DNA from: Candidatus Altimarinota bacterium
GTDB lineage: Bacteria > Patescibacteriota > Gracilibacteria > RBG-16-42-10
DNA: 10,447 bases
Assembly (NCBI GenBank): GCA_017984655.1
Contig: JAGNZB010000041.1
Location: forward strand, 1 to 10,447
Direction: 5' to 3'
Shown here: positions 1 through 6,128 of the stretch, one piece after another
How the letters are laid out: every line of letters starts with the position of its first letter
Numbering within the stretch: position 1 is the first letter of the stretch
Program-made: the position numbers and the translations under genes
The notes under the pieces: generated by a model
Told to the model about the DNA's origin: nothing
Databases searched by the model: none
Seen by the model: only the letters and a program-made list of their open reading frames with translations

Positions 1-191
1 CTGCAGATACTGTGGCAATTGCTAAGCTGATCAGGTCCGATGATGATGCGAATGTTCTGGCATTAGCTAGCACGCAGCTTACTAATGAAGAAGTGCCCGC
101 TATCATTGAGGCTTTTTTGACTACAGCATTTGATGGTGGTCGGCATCAACGCCGTATCAATAAAATTACTGCTTTAGAACATCACTCATGA
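1..191 (+). CDS. rpiB: Ribose-5-phosphate isomerase B, C-terminal part (5' truncated by window)
   Basis: Only the last 62 codons are present, read in the frame starting at base 3 and ending with TGA at 189-191. RpiB interconverts ribose 5-phosphate and ribulose 5-phosphate in the cytoplasm, in the non-oxidative pentose phosphate pathway. The visible tail carries the family's C-terminal signature: a DDDANVLALA stretch matching the usual NDANVL-type strand, then AIIEAFLTTAFDGGRHQRR, the long terminal helix with the GGRH/RR basic cluster that helps bind the sugar phosphate. The catalytic N-terminal part is outside the window. The stop codon overlaps the ATG of rpe (ATGA), which implies translational coupling, and the next pathway step is encoded directly after it. 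Identification is confident despite the truncation because the tail motif is distinctive. Confidence 0.88.
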   Translation, partial: ADTVAIAKLIRSDDDANVLALASTQLTNEEVPAIIEAFLTTAFDGGRHQRRINKITALEHHS

Positions 192-817
192 TTCGTATAT
201 CTGCTTCATTATTGGCAGCAAATTATTTGGTTCTACTAGATGAGATTGCCAGTGTTTTACCTTTGGTGGATAGCTTTCATTTGGATGTGATGGATGGGCA
301 CTTTGTGCCAAACTTAGGTTTAGGGTGTGATTTGATCAAGTCTTTGCCTGTTGGAATGACGAAAGAAGTGCACTTGATGGTAACCAATCCAGAGGAAGTG
401 ATAGAAGATCTCAAAGATGTTGCTGTCACGCGTTATTATGTTCATCCTAGTACTATTGGTGACTGGCCAGCATTCGTTCAGATGTGCCGATTGCGAGGTA
501 GTAGTATTGGGGTGGTTTTGAATCCTGATCAAAATGTGCAGGTGCTCGATGCTTATATGGTTTCTAGTGATGCTATTTTGGTGATGGGTGTCCAGCCTGG
601 GTTTAGTGGGCAGCAATTTTTGCCACAAACTACTGAGCGAGTGGCGCATCTGCGCCAAGCGTATCCAGAGTTGGAGATCGTTGTCGATGGCGGGATCAAT
701 GCTGATTCAGCAGCCAAGGTGATCGCGGCTGGTGCCAATGGATTGGTGCTCAGTAGCTATTTGTTTGGTAGTAGTGATCGTGTTCAGGCGATAAAAACTA
801 TTCGGGCGCAGTCATAG
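188..817 (+). CDS. rpe: Ribulose-phosphate 3-epimerase
   Basis: This enzyme converts ribulose 5-phosphate to xylulose 5-phosphate, a cytosolic, metal-dependent step of the pentose phosphate pathway. The 209-residue product is slightly shorter than the usual 215-230 and covers a complete TIM barrel. The expected metal ligands can be placed: H31 and D33 in FHLDVMDGHFVPN, H62 in EVHLMV, and D167 in IVVDGGIN; D33 and D167 are also the acid/base pair by family analogy. The phosphate-binding segments PGFSGQ (137-142) and the glycine-rich C-terminal strand near 184-195 are present. The strand before PGF reads VMGVQ where many bacterial enzymes have VMSVN, a mild divergence. The start is fixed by the ATGA overlap with rpiB; no Shine-Dalgarno is visible. 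The gene is followed by a terminator at 875-904. Confidence 0.95.
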   Translation: MIRISASLLAANYLVLLDEIASVLPLVDSFHLDVMDGHFVPNLGLGCDLIKSLPVGMTKEVHLMVTNPEEVIEDLKDVAVTRYYVHPSTIGDWPAFVQMCRLRGSSIGVVLNPDQNVQVLDAYMVSSDAILVMGVQPGFSGQQFLPQTTERVAHLRQAYPELEIVVDGGINADSAAKVIAAGANGLVLSSYLFGSSDRVQAIKTIRAQS

Positions 818-827
818 TGGTTTTGGT

Positions 828-856
828 TTGCAACTGATGATATCTGCCGTTATGCT
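828..856 (+). promoter_or_regulatory. Candidate distal promoter for thrS
   Basis: A -35-like TTGCAA (828-833) is separated by 17 bases from a -10-like TATGCT (851-856). Each matches four of six consensus bases. Transcription would start near 863 and would have to pass the hairpin at 875-904 before reaching thrS, so this is either weak for thrS or part of a leader. Inferred from consensus match only. Confidence 0.3.
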
Positions 857-874
857 AGGAATGTTCAGCATACT

Positions 875-904
875 AGATTGAACCTGCGTGTTCAGTTTGT
901 TTTT
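875..904 (+). terminator. Rho-independent terminator after rpiB-rpe
   Basis: A nine-pair stem (875-883 with 890-898, two G-T wobbles) encloses the loop CTGCGT and runs into GTTTTT. It lies 57 bases after the rpe stop and ends 21 bases before the thrS ATG at 926. A TTG-initiated extension of thrS would begin at 878, inside this stem, which argues against that extension. Confidence 0.6.
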
Positions 905-909
905 ACCCT

Positions 910-915
910 CATAAT
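910..915 (+). promoter_or_regulatory. Candidate -10 box directly in front of thrS
   Basis: CATAAT (five of six consensus bases) ends ten bases before the thrS ATG and immediately follows the upstream terminator's T run. If it is a -10 element, the transcript would begin within a few bases of the start codon and be essentially leaderless. No good -35 is seen at the normal distance, so the call is tentative. Confidence 0.3.
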
Positions 916-925
916 TTTTGTTTCC

Positions 926-2692
926 ATGTCTACCAAGAATGATTCCAAAATCGAACGAATGCGTCACAGCTCAGCCCATGTAATGGCGATTGCGATCATG
1001 GAGATGTTTCCTGATGCTAAGCTAGCCATTGGTCCTACTGTGGAGAATGGTTTTTATTATGATGTGGATTTGCCTCGAACACTGATACCAGAGGATCTGC
1101 CATTATTGGAAGAGAAGATGAAACAGGTGATGAAGATGGACTTGCCATTTGATCTTTATTTCGAGCCCAAAGCCAAAGCGGTGGAGTTTTTGAAGAAAAT
1201 CAATCAGCCTTATAAGGTGGAGATGGCAGAAGGTCTCGATGTTGCTGAGATCTCTTTTTACAAGAATGGGGATCTGTTTGTGGATATGTGTGAGGGGCCT
1301 CATGTCAATCGTACTAGTGAGATTGGGGCCTTCAAGCTGACCAAGATTGCTGGTGCCTACTGGCGTGGCGATGAGAAAAATAAGATGTTGCAAAGAATTT
1401 ATGGTGTTTGTTTTGAGACACAGGCTGAGCTAGATCAATTTCTCCACCAACAAGAAGAAGCAAAGAAGCGAGATCATCGTATTCTGGGACAGAAACTGAA
1501 GCTATTTACCACATCAGCACTTGTTGGTGCTGGTCTGCCTTTGTTGCAACCAAAAGGAGCTATCATTCGCAAAGAACTAGAGGATTATCTCTGGGAGCTT
1601 CATAAACATAAGGGCTACTTGCGGGTGTGGACACCACATATTGCCAAGGAGGATCTCTATGTTGCTTCTGGTCATGCGGAAAAGTTTGGCGATGAGCTCT
1701 TCCGTGTTCGTGGCAAAGAAGAGGACTTCATCATGAAACCAATGAACTGTCCGCATCATATGCAGATCTTTGGTGATAACCAGTTTTCGTATCGAGACAT
1801 GCCAGTACGCTATTTTGAGCCTGCTACAGTTTATCGTGATGAGAAGTCTGGTCAGCTCAGTGGTCTGACACGGGTTCGTGCCCTGACGCAAGATGATGGA
1901 CATCTATTTTGTCGTGTTGGCCAGATTAGTGAAGAGATCAAGACTATTGTTGCCATTATCAAGAGCTTTTATACCACGATGGGTTTGATGAACAATTATT
2001 GGGTCCGTCTCTCTGTTCGTGATGATCAGAAGCAGAACTATTTGGGTGAGGACAGTGTGTGGGAGACGGCTGAGGGCGCTCTACGCGAGGTTTGTGAATC
2101 TGAGCAGCTGCCCTACAAGATTGGTCGTGGTGAAGCTGCGTTCTACGGACCAAAGCTTGATTTCATGTTCAAAGATGCCATCGGTCGTGAATGGCAACTA
2201 GCTACTATCCAGTGTGATTTCAACTTGCCTGCTAGATTCAATCTCGAGTTTACCAACGAATCAGGTCAGAAGGAGCGTCCAGTCGTCATTCATCGTGCTA
2301 TCTCGGGTTCTCTGGAACGTTTTATGGGTATTATGATCGAGCATTTTGCTGGAGCATTCCCAACCTGGCTCGCTCCAGTGCAAGTGCAATTGATTCCAAT
2401 TGCGGAGAAGCACCATGCTGCTGCATTTGCATTGGCAAAACAATGGCAAGCACTCGACATTCGTGTCACGGTTGATGAACGCAATGAGAGCCTTGGTAAA
2501 CGTGTTCGGGATGCAGAGCAAGAGAAAATTCCTTATATGTTGGTGATGGGGGACAAAGAAATTGAATTGGCATCTGTTGCAGTGAGAAGTTTTCATTCTA
2601 AGCAACAGAAAGTAATCACTTGTGTGGAGTTTGAACAGCAAATACTCACCGAAATTCGTACTAGGGCATTGTCTGTAGCTGCTGCGGAGTAG
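926..2692 (+). CDS. thrS: Threonyl-tRNA synthetase lacking the N-terminal TGS domain
   Basis: This class II aminoacyl-tRNA synthetase charges tRNA-Thr in the cytoplasm. The 588 residues from the ATG at 926 compare with about 640 in E. coli, and the deficit is at the N-terminus: the TGS domain is absent and the protein opens directly in the editing domain. Editing-site residues are present: H14 and H18 in HSSAH, then C122 and H126 in CEGPH. The catalytic core carries the three zinc ligands C275 (MNCPHH), H326 (TQDDGH) and H456 (HRAISGS). Motif 2 runs about 296-323 with R304, and motif 3 is at 456-473. The anticodon-binding domain is about 480-580 (FPTWLAPVQV, PYMLVMGDKE). The start at 926 was chosen because an in-frame TTG at 878 lies inside a terminator hairpin and would add only a hydrophobic tail unlike TGS. 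No Shine-Dalgarno or T-box is seen. Confidence 0.95.
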   Translation: MSTKNDSKIERMRHSSAHVMAIAIMEMFPDAKLAIGPTVENGFYYDVDLPRTLIPEDLPLLEEKMKQVMKMDLPFDLYFEPKAKAVEFLKKINQPYKVEMAEGLDVAEISFYKNGDLFVDMCEGPHVNRTSEIGAFKLTKIAGAYWRGDEKNKMLQRIYGVCFETQAELDQFLHQQEEAKKRDHRILGQKLKLFTTSALVGAGLPLLQPKGAIIRKELEDYLWELHKHKGYLRVWTPHIAKEDLYVASGHAEKFGDELFRVRGKEEDFIMKPMNCPHHMQIFGDNQFSYRDMPVRYFEPATVYRDEKSGQLSGLTRVRALTQDDGHLFCRVGQISEEIKTIVAIIKSFYTTMGLMNNYWVRLSVRDDQKQNYLGEDSVWETAEGALREVCESEQLPYKIGRGEAAFYGPKLDFMFKDAIGREWQLATIQCDFNLPARFNLEFTNESGQKERPVVIHRAISGSLERFMGIMIEHFAGAFPTWLAPVQVQLIPIAEKHHAAAFALAKQWQALDIRVTVDERNESLGKRVRDAEQEKIPYMLVMGDKEIELASVAVRSFHSKQQKVITCVEFEQQILTEIRTRALSVAAAE

Positions 2693-2712
2693 GTCTACTG
2701 TCGTGTAGTTGG

Positions 2713-2742
2713 GAGGCTTGAGTAAGTGATTACTTGGGCCTC
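2713..2742 (+). terminator. Hairpin just after thrS (weak terminator)
   Basis: A 13-pair stem (2713-2725 with 2730-2742) with three consecutive G-T wobbles closes on the tetraloop GTGA. Only TTTG follows, so the T tract is poor. It may be a weak terminator or a 3'-end stabilising structure upstream of the better hairpin at 2792-2814. Confidence 0.45.
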
Positions 2743-2791
2743 TTTGTGGTGTGAAACAAAAACTCTTGCTGTCAATTTTGAGTTGGTGAGT

Positions 2792-2814
2792 GGTGAGTAG
2801 ATGCTCACCTTTTT
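2792..2814 (+). terminator. Rho-independent terminator of thrS
   Basis: GGTGAG (2792-2797) pairs perfectly with CTCACC (2804-2809) around the loop TAGATG and is followed by TTTTT. A second copy of GGTGAG at 2785-2790 could pair with the same right arm in an alternative fold. It lies 100 bases after the thrS stop and before the next candidate promoter. Confidence 0.6.
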
Positions 2815-2830
2815 AGTTGGTACAGTGACG

Positions 2831-2859
2831 TTGCTTTTCTGATCAGGAGCTTCTATCTA
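2831..2859 (+). promoter_or_regulatory. Candidate promoter for the 46-residue ORF and downstream hydrolase gene
   Basis: TTGCTT (2831-2836) and TATCTA (2854-2859) are separated by 17 bases, placing a start near 2866 and giving a leader of about 11 bases before the ATG at 2877. The -10 match is modest. Its position directly after the thrS terminator supports the start of a new transcription unit here. Confidence 0.3.
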
Positions 2860-2876
2860 CTCTAACTTTTACCTTT

Positions 2877-3017
2877 ATGTTTTATCCTATCACCGATACC
2901 AAAGCGACTATCAAGAATACTAGTAAGGTCCGCAAAGAGCAGCGTTCCGCAAAACGAGAAGCGAAGCAGTTTCGAGCGTGGTTGGCTAAGCCTTACATGT
3001 TTTCTCTTTCTCAATAA
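2877..3017 (+). CDS. Small basic hypothetical protein (46 aa)
   Basis: An ATG at 2877 opens 46 codons ending in TAA at 3015-3017. I do not recognise the family. The product has eleven Lys/Arg against three Asp/Glu, concentrated in residues 17-38 in a stretch that could form one amphipathic, positively charged helix (contains VRKEQRSAKREAKQFRAW). It has no signal peptide, membrane segment or cysteine. A nucleic-acid-binding or ribosome-associated role would fit such a composition, but that is only a guess. Support for it being real: it starts shortly after a terminator and candidate promoter, its start context (TAACTTTTA before a T-rich stretch and ATG) resembles that of the next gene, and it ends 38 bases before that gene. 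Short length keeps confidence moderate. Confidence 0.5.
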   Translation: MFYPITDTKATIKNTSKVRKEQRSAKREAKQFRAWLAKPYMFSLSQ

Positions 3018-3055
3018 GCGGATAGTGACTAACTTTTATTCTTAAGCTTACTTTT

Positions 3056-3970
3056 ATGCGTACAACTGCAACATTTCCCATCTACCAATCTTGGGATGTG
3101 CCTCATACGGAGGATACTGCTACTGCATCAATCAAAAAGATCATTAGCAAACACCATGTTGGTTACGTTCTCTTGGCAGTATTAGTATTTATAGCTGGCT
3201 ATGTTCTCTTCCAGCTTTGGGGTAGCTGGGCTTGTGCCAATGATGCTTGTATTCAGAGCAAGATCGATGGGATGCGGACTGAAAAAGAAGCCTATCAGGC
3301 CAAGATCCAGTCTATCAACACCTCGATCAATGATCTGAAAAAGAACTTCAGCTCAGGGTATGTGATCGAGCAAATCCAAACGCAACATCTTCAGAATGTT
3401 CATCCTGATATCCTCAGTCGCGCTGAACTCATTCCTGCCTCATCTGGGGCAGGCGTGAGTGCGCCAACAGCGGTAGAGAGACAGCAGTTGGCTACGTATC
3501 TCACAACCAAACAATCACCATTTGCCCAAGAGAACATTCTTCAATCTTGTGCCAATGCCCAGGTCAATCGTTCGCAATGCTATATGATGATTGCGATCTC
3601 CGGTGCAGAAAGTAGTTTCGGTACTCAGTATCGTAAACTAGATGTAGCTACCGGGCGTATTGTTGTGGCCAATCAAGAAGGTCAGAAAAAGTACAATCCA
3701 GTCGGTATAAAGGGCGGGGGAGTGAGTTATCCCACTGCCGATGGGTTCTACATCCGTCAGTTCCAGTCCTGGACAGACTTCTGGCAGCAATATCCGAAGA
3801 TCATGAAGCAAGGATATTTCGACCGAGGTGGAAGCACTTTGGCTATTATTTCCAAATGTTATGTCAGTGGTGACTGTCGTCAAGTAAAAGCTGGTTGGAC
3901 CCAGCGATCCGAACAATTCTATCGTGAGATTGTAGCGGCCTTGGCCAAAGAAATTACCTATGATGCTTAA
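3056..3970 (+). CDS. Membrane-anchored lysozyme-like protein, putative peptidoglycan hydrolase
   Basis: The 304-residue protein has a cytoplasmic N-terminus of about 34 residues and a single membrane helix (about 35-54, YVLLAVLVFIAGYVLF). A probable coiled coil (about 66-100) and a linker lead to a C-terminal domain, about 145-300. That domain resembles the lysozyme/glucosaminidase fold: MMIAISGAESSFG with E185 as the likely catalytic glutamate, YNPVGIKGGG (213-222), and FIRQFQSW-type spacing (residues 231-239) as in glucosaminidase domains. Together these suggest cleavage of the peptidoglycan glycan strand outside the membrane. Cysteines C60, C65, C165, C175, C268 and C274 would all lie outside the membrane, allowing three disulfides. 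The assignment is by motif pattern, not by close family recognition; a catalytically inactive wall-binding protein is possible. No Shine-Dalgarno precedes the ATG. It may be co-transcribed with the small ORF ending 38 bases upstream, and is followed by a terminator. Confidence 0.6.
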   Translation: MRTTATFPIYQSWDVPHTEDTATASIKKIISKHHVGYVLLAVLVFIAGYVLFQLWGSWACANDACIQSKIDGMRTEKEAYQAKIQSINTSINDLKKNFSSGYVIEQIQTQHLQNVHPDILSRAELIPASSGAGVSAPTAVERQQLATYLTTKQSPFAQENILQSCANAQVNRSQCYMMIAISGAESSFGTQYRKLDVATGRIVVANQEGQKKYNPVGIKGGGVSYPTADGFYIRQFQSWTDFWQQYPKIMKQGYFDRGGSTLAIISKCYVSGDCRQVKAGWTQRSEQFYREIVAALAKEITYDA

Positions 3971-3997
3971 CCGATTTTTTATGTTGGCACTACCCTG

Positions 3998-4028
3998 AGC
4001 TTATTCCACTGTTGGGATAAGCTTTTTT
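3998..4028 (+). terminator. Rho-independent terminator after the lysozyme-like gene
   Basis: AGCTTATTCC (3998-4007) pairs with GGGATAAGCT (4014-4023), ten pairs with one wobble, around the loop ACTGTT and followed by a run of T to 4028. It lies 27 bases after the stop and between two convergent genes. On the minus strand the hairpin is not followed by a T run, so it should act mainly on the plus strand. Confidence 0.8.
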
Positions 4029-4041
4029 ATTAATCGAAACA

Positions 4042-5787
4042 TCAAATGAAGCTTTCTGATTGTAAGGTCACCATTTCTTGGTATGAAGGGCAGGTCTTGA
4101 GTAATTCTTGGTGGGTACCAACAGCAATAATTTGGCCTTGCTCAAGCATGACGATGCGATCACAATTGCGAATAGTAGATAGTCGATGGGCAATGATGAT
4201 TGCTGTTCGACTGCTGATCAGATTCATAATTCCTTTTTGCACTTCTTGTTCAGTGATGCTGTCGAGGGCACTAGTAGCTTCATCCAATATGACAATACTG
4301 GGGTTTTTTAGTAATGCTCGAGCGATCGCGACTCGTTGTTTTTCACCACCTGATAAGCGGACACCGCGCTCACCGACGATAGATTGGTAGCCATTTTTGA
4401 GCCCCTTGATGAAGCTATCTGCATGGGCTAGGACTGCAGCCTCTTTAATTTCTTGTTCAGTGGCATTTTGTTTGCTGTAAGCAATGTTGGCGGCAATCGT
4501 GTCGTGAAACAGTAAATTTTCTTGCCAAACCACACTGAAGTGCGACCGGAAATTATTGTACTCCCACTGGCGAATATCAATACCATCAAGACTAATAGAA
4601 CCAGACGTCACGTCATAGAAACGCATCAACAGCATTGCAATAGTAGATTTGCCGGCGCCAGAGTGGCCCACAAGGGCGATCTTTTCTCCTGGCTTGATGA
4701 TCAAGCTAATATCTTTCAATGCATCACGGTGCTCATTGTAGGTAAAGCTCACATGATCAAAAGTAATTTGACCAGACGAGCTAGTCTGGATGTGAGGCTC
4801 TTTTGCCATTGGCAGTTGCTTTGGGCTACTGATGATCTTCTCCATCTCTTGATAACGTAGTACATTTTTCTGGATGTGCTTGAGATTGTTTTTGACCATC
4901 AGAACAGGCACTAGTAGCCGATTTCGAATAGTCATGAACATGAGCAAAGTACCGATGCTAATACTGCCAGCTTGGATGAGGTAATAGCCGAAAGCAACTA
5001 ATACAAATGTAGAGAAGAGTTCGATATCAAAGAAATCTTGCATTGCCCAAGCTCGGTTTGTTCGAGACTGTTGTTTCATCCCTTGGTAGTAGAGCTCATC
5101 AGCAGCTTTGATTTCATCAGCTTCTTTCTGAAATGATTTCGTGATCAAGATATTGCCGATCACATCCGCCACTTTGCCCTGCAGTGCACTCCAGCTCACA
5201 CGAGCTTTTTCTGCAATGGGCTGAGAATATCGGTAGCCAAAATAAGAGACTGCTATTTGAATCGGAATTACTCCCAAGACTACGAGAGTGAGGGGAGGGC
5301 TATAATAGAACCCCAGGAACAACATTCCGAACCCACTCAAGAGTGGTGTAAGGATTTCGTCGATGAAGAGGTTGTTGACATCAGCGAAGCCATCTGATGA
5401 TTCGTCAAAAGTCTTGGTGATGCTGCCCGATTTGCGATTAATGAATTCTCGGATGTCCAGCTTGAGCAGCTGATCATATATGGCTACTAAACGTGTTTTT
5501 GTAATTGGGTTCGCAAACCAGTCCCAGAAGAACCACCCCTTGAGAGAAGAAAAGACCGTTGAACCATAGGAACAAAGAAACCAACCAAAGATAACTTGCC
5601 CGATGCTCCACTCGCTTGTAAATGGTGCTTGTCCAGTGAGACTGACTAGTCCATCGATCGCTAGTTTGTAGAAATATGGCTGCCCAATACTAACAGCAAT
5701 GCTGAGCACAACTAGGGCTCCATAAATCAAAGTCAGGGCCCAACGTTGGCGGAAGATCGGTAAGAATGCGCGTATCATTGCCCACAT
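4042..5787 (-). CDS. ABC exporter half-transporter (MsbA/multidrug type, fused TMD-NBD)
   Basis: From the ATG at 5787 the protein is 581 residues, a typical length for a type IV exporter half-transporter, which would work as a dimer in the cytoplasmic membrane. The N-terminal membrane domain spans about 15-315 with hydrophobic helices near 18-38, 62-82, 145-162, 165-185, 255-275 and 280-297. The ATPase domain (about 340-575) is intact: Walker A GHSGAGKST (374-382), Q-loop Q422 in VVWQENLLF, signature LSGGEKQR (478-485), Walker B IVILDE (498-503), D-loop SALD and switch H534. The substrate cannot be told; lipid, drug or peptide are all possible. A TTG at 5850 would extend the frame by 21 codons, but that segment contains the terminator at 5811-5841, so the ATG at 5787 is preferred (5778 is also possible). 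No partner gene adjoins it, consistent with a homodimer. Confidence 0.92.
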   Translation of the reverse strand: MWAMIRAFLPIFRQRWALTLIYGALVVLSIAVSIGQPYFYKLAIDGLVSLTGQAPFTSEWSIGQVIFGWFLCSYGSTVFSSLKGWFFWDWFANPITKTRLVAIYDQLLKLDIREFINRKSGSITKTFDESSDGFADVNNLFIDEILTPLLSGFGMLFLGFYYSPPLTLVVLGVIPIQIAVSYFGYRYSQPIAEKARVSWSALQGKVADVIGNILITKSFQKEADEIKAADELYYQGMKQQSRTNRAWAMQDFFDIELFSTFVLVAFGYYLIQAGSISIGTLLMFMTIRNRLLVPVLMVKNNLKHIQKNVLRYQEMEKIISSPKQLPMAKEPHIQTSSSGQITFDHVSFTYNEHRDALKDISLIIKPGEKIALVGHSGAGKSTIAMLLMRFYDVTSGSISLDGIDIRQWEYNNFRSHFSVVWQENLLFHDTIAANIAYSKQNATEQEIKEAAVLAHADSFIKGLKNGYQSIVGERGVRLSGGEKQRVAIARALLKNPSIVILDEATSALDSITEQEVQKGIMNLISSRTAIIIAHRLSTIRNCDRIVMLEQGQIIAVGTHQELLKTCPSYQEMVTLQSESFI

Positions 5788-5810
5788 AGAGCTGGGTATT
5801 AATGCTGAAC

Positions 5811-5841
5811 AAAAAAGAGTATTAGTGATTTCTAATACTCT
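5811..5841 (-). terminator. Rho-independent terminator of the topA/small-protein unit
   Basis: Read on the minus strand, AGAGTATTAG and CTAATACTCT form a perfect ten-pair stem with a six-base loop, followed directly by TTTTT. It starts 31 bases after the stop of the 66-residue ORF and ends before the exporter start at 5787. It separates the two units and overlaps the spurious upstream TTG start of the exporter. Confidence 0.85.
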
Positions 5842-5872
5842 TGCAACCAACTGCGATGTCTACAAGGGGAGG

Positions 5873-6073
5873 TTAGACTCCCTTAGCAGCTCTCTTGGCG
5901 GTTGATTTGCGAGGCTGTACTGGTTGCTTGGTATTCTTTTTTGCAGTATCACCAGTGCTGGCACCAGTGTCTTTGACACCACCGACACGAGGATTGCCGA
6001 GGCTAAATCCTGGATTGCCAAAGCTGACATTGGGGATACCATATTTATTGTTGTTGGCTGGTTTCTTAGCCAT
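5873..6073 (-). CDS. Small basic hypothetical protein (66 aa)
   Basis: I do not recognise a family. The 66-residue product has two parts. Residues 1-33 are Asn/Gly/Pro-rich with a short internal repeat (SFGNP followed by SLGNP), and residues 34-66 are Lys/Arg/Ala/Thr-rich, ending in STAKRAAKGV. It has no cysteine, signal peptide or membrane helix and is probably largely disordered; the basic tail suggests binding to nucleic acid, but this is inference. It follows topA on the same strand after 55 bases, and a near-perfect terminator lies 31 bases past its stop, which supports a real gene and likely co-transcription with topA. Its ATG is preceded by CATTAAT and a CCCA..CTCT stretch also found before the ABC exporter. 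An overlapping frame (5860-6042) has no such support. Confidence 0.6.
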   Translation of the reverse strand: MAKKPANNNKYGIPNVSFGNPGFSLGNPRVGGVKDTGASTGDTAKKNTKQPVQPRKSTAKRAAKGV

Positions 6074-6128
6074 AGAGTGGTGGGAGATTAATGTTTAGTG
6101 GAACTATAGCAGTCCTGCAAAAAAAGGG

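Noticed and set aside
878-925. TTG-initiated N-terminal extension of ThrRS (16 residues)
   Set aside because: The extension lies over the terminator hairpin and T run at 875-904, gives a hydrophobic stretch unlike TGS, and an ATG at 926 starts just ahead of the conserved editing domain.
818-925. T-box or thrS-like operator leader in front of thrS
   Set aside because: The leader is too short and lacks a T-box sequence or anticodon-like arms; the only structure is a simple terminator hairpin.
189-4044. Possible UGA recoding to glycine, as in some CPR lineages
   Set aside because: TGA ends rpiB exactly where rpe starts and ends the ABC exporter at its normal C-terminus; no in-frame TGA occurs inside the conserved proteins.
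5788-5850. TTG-initiated extension of the ABC exporter (21 residues)
   Set aside because: It contains a perfect ten-pair terminator. The ATG at 5787 gives a normal-length exporter and has an upstream motif shared with the 66-aa gene.
5860-6042. 61-residue minus-strand ORF in another frame of the small basic gene
   Set aside because: It overlaps the 66-aa ORF, which has the better start context, a coherent low-complexity basic composition and a terminator at the right place.
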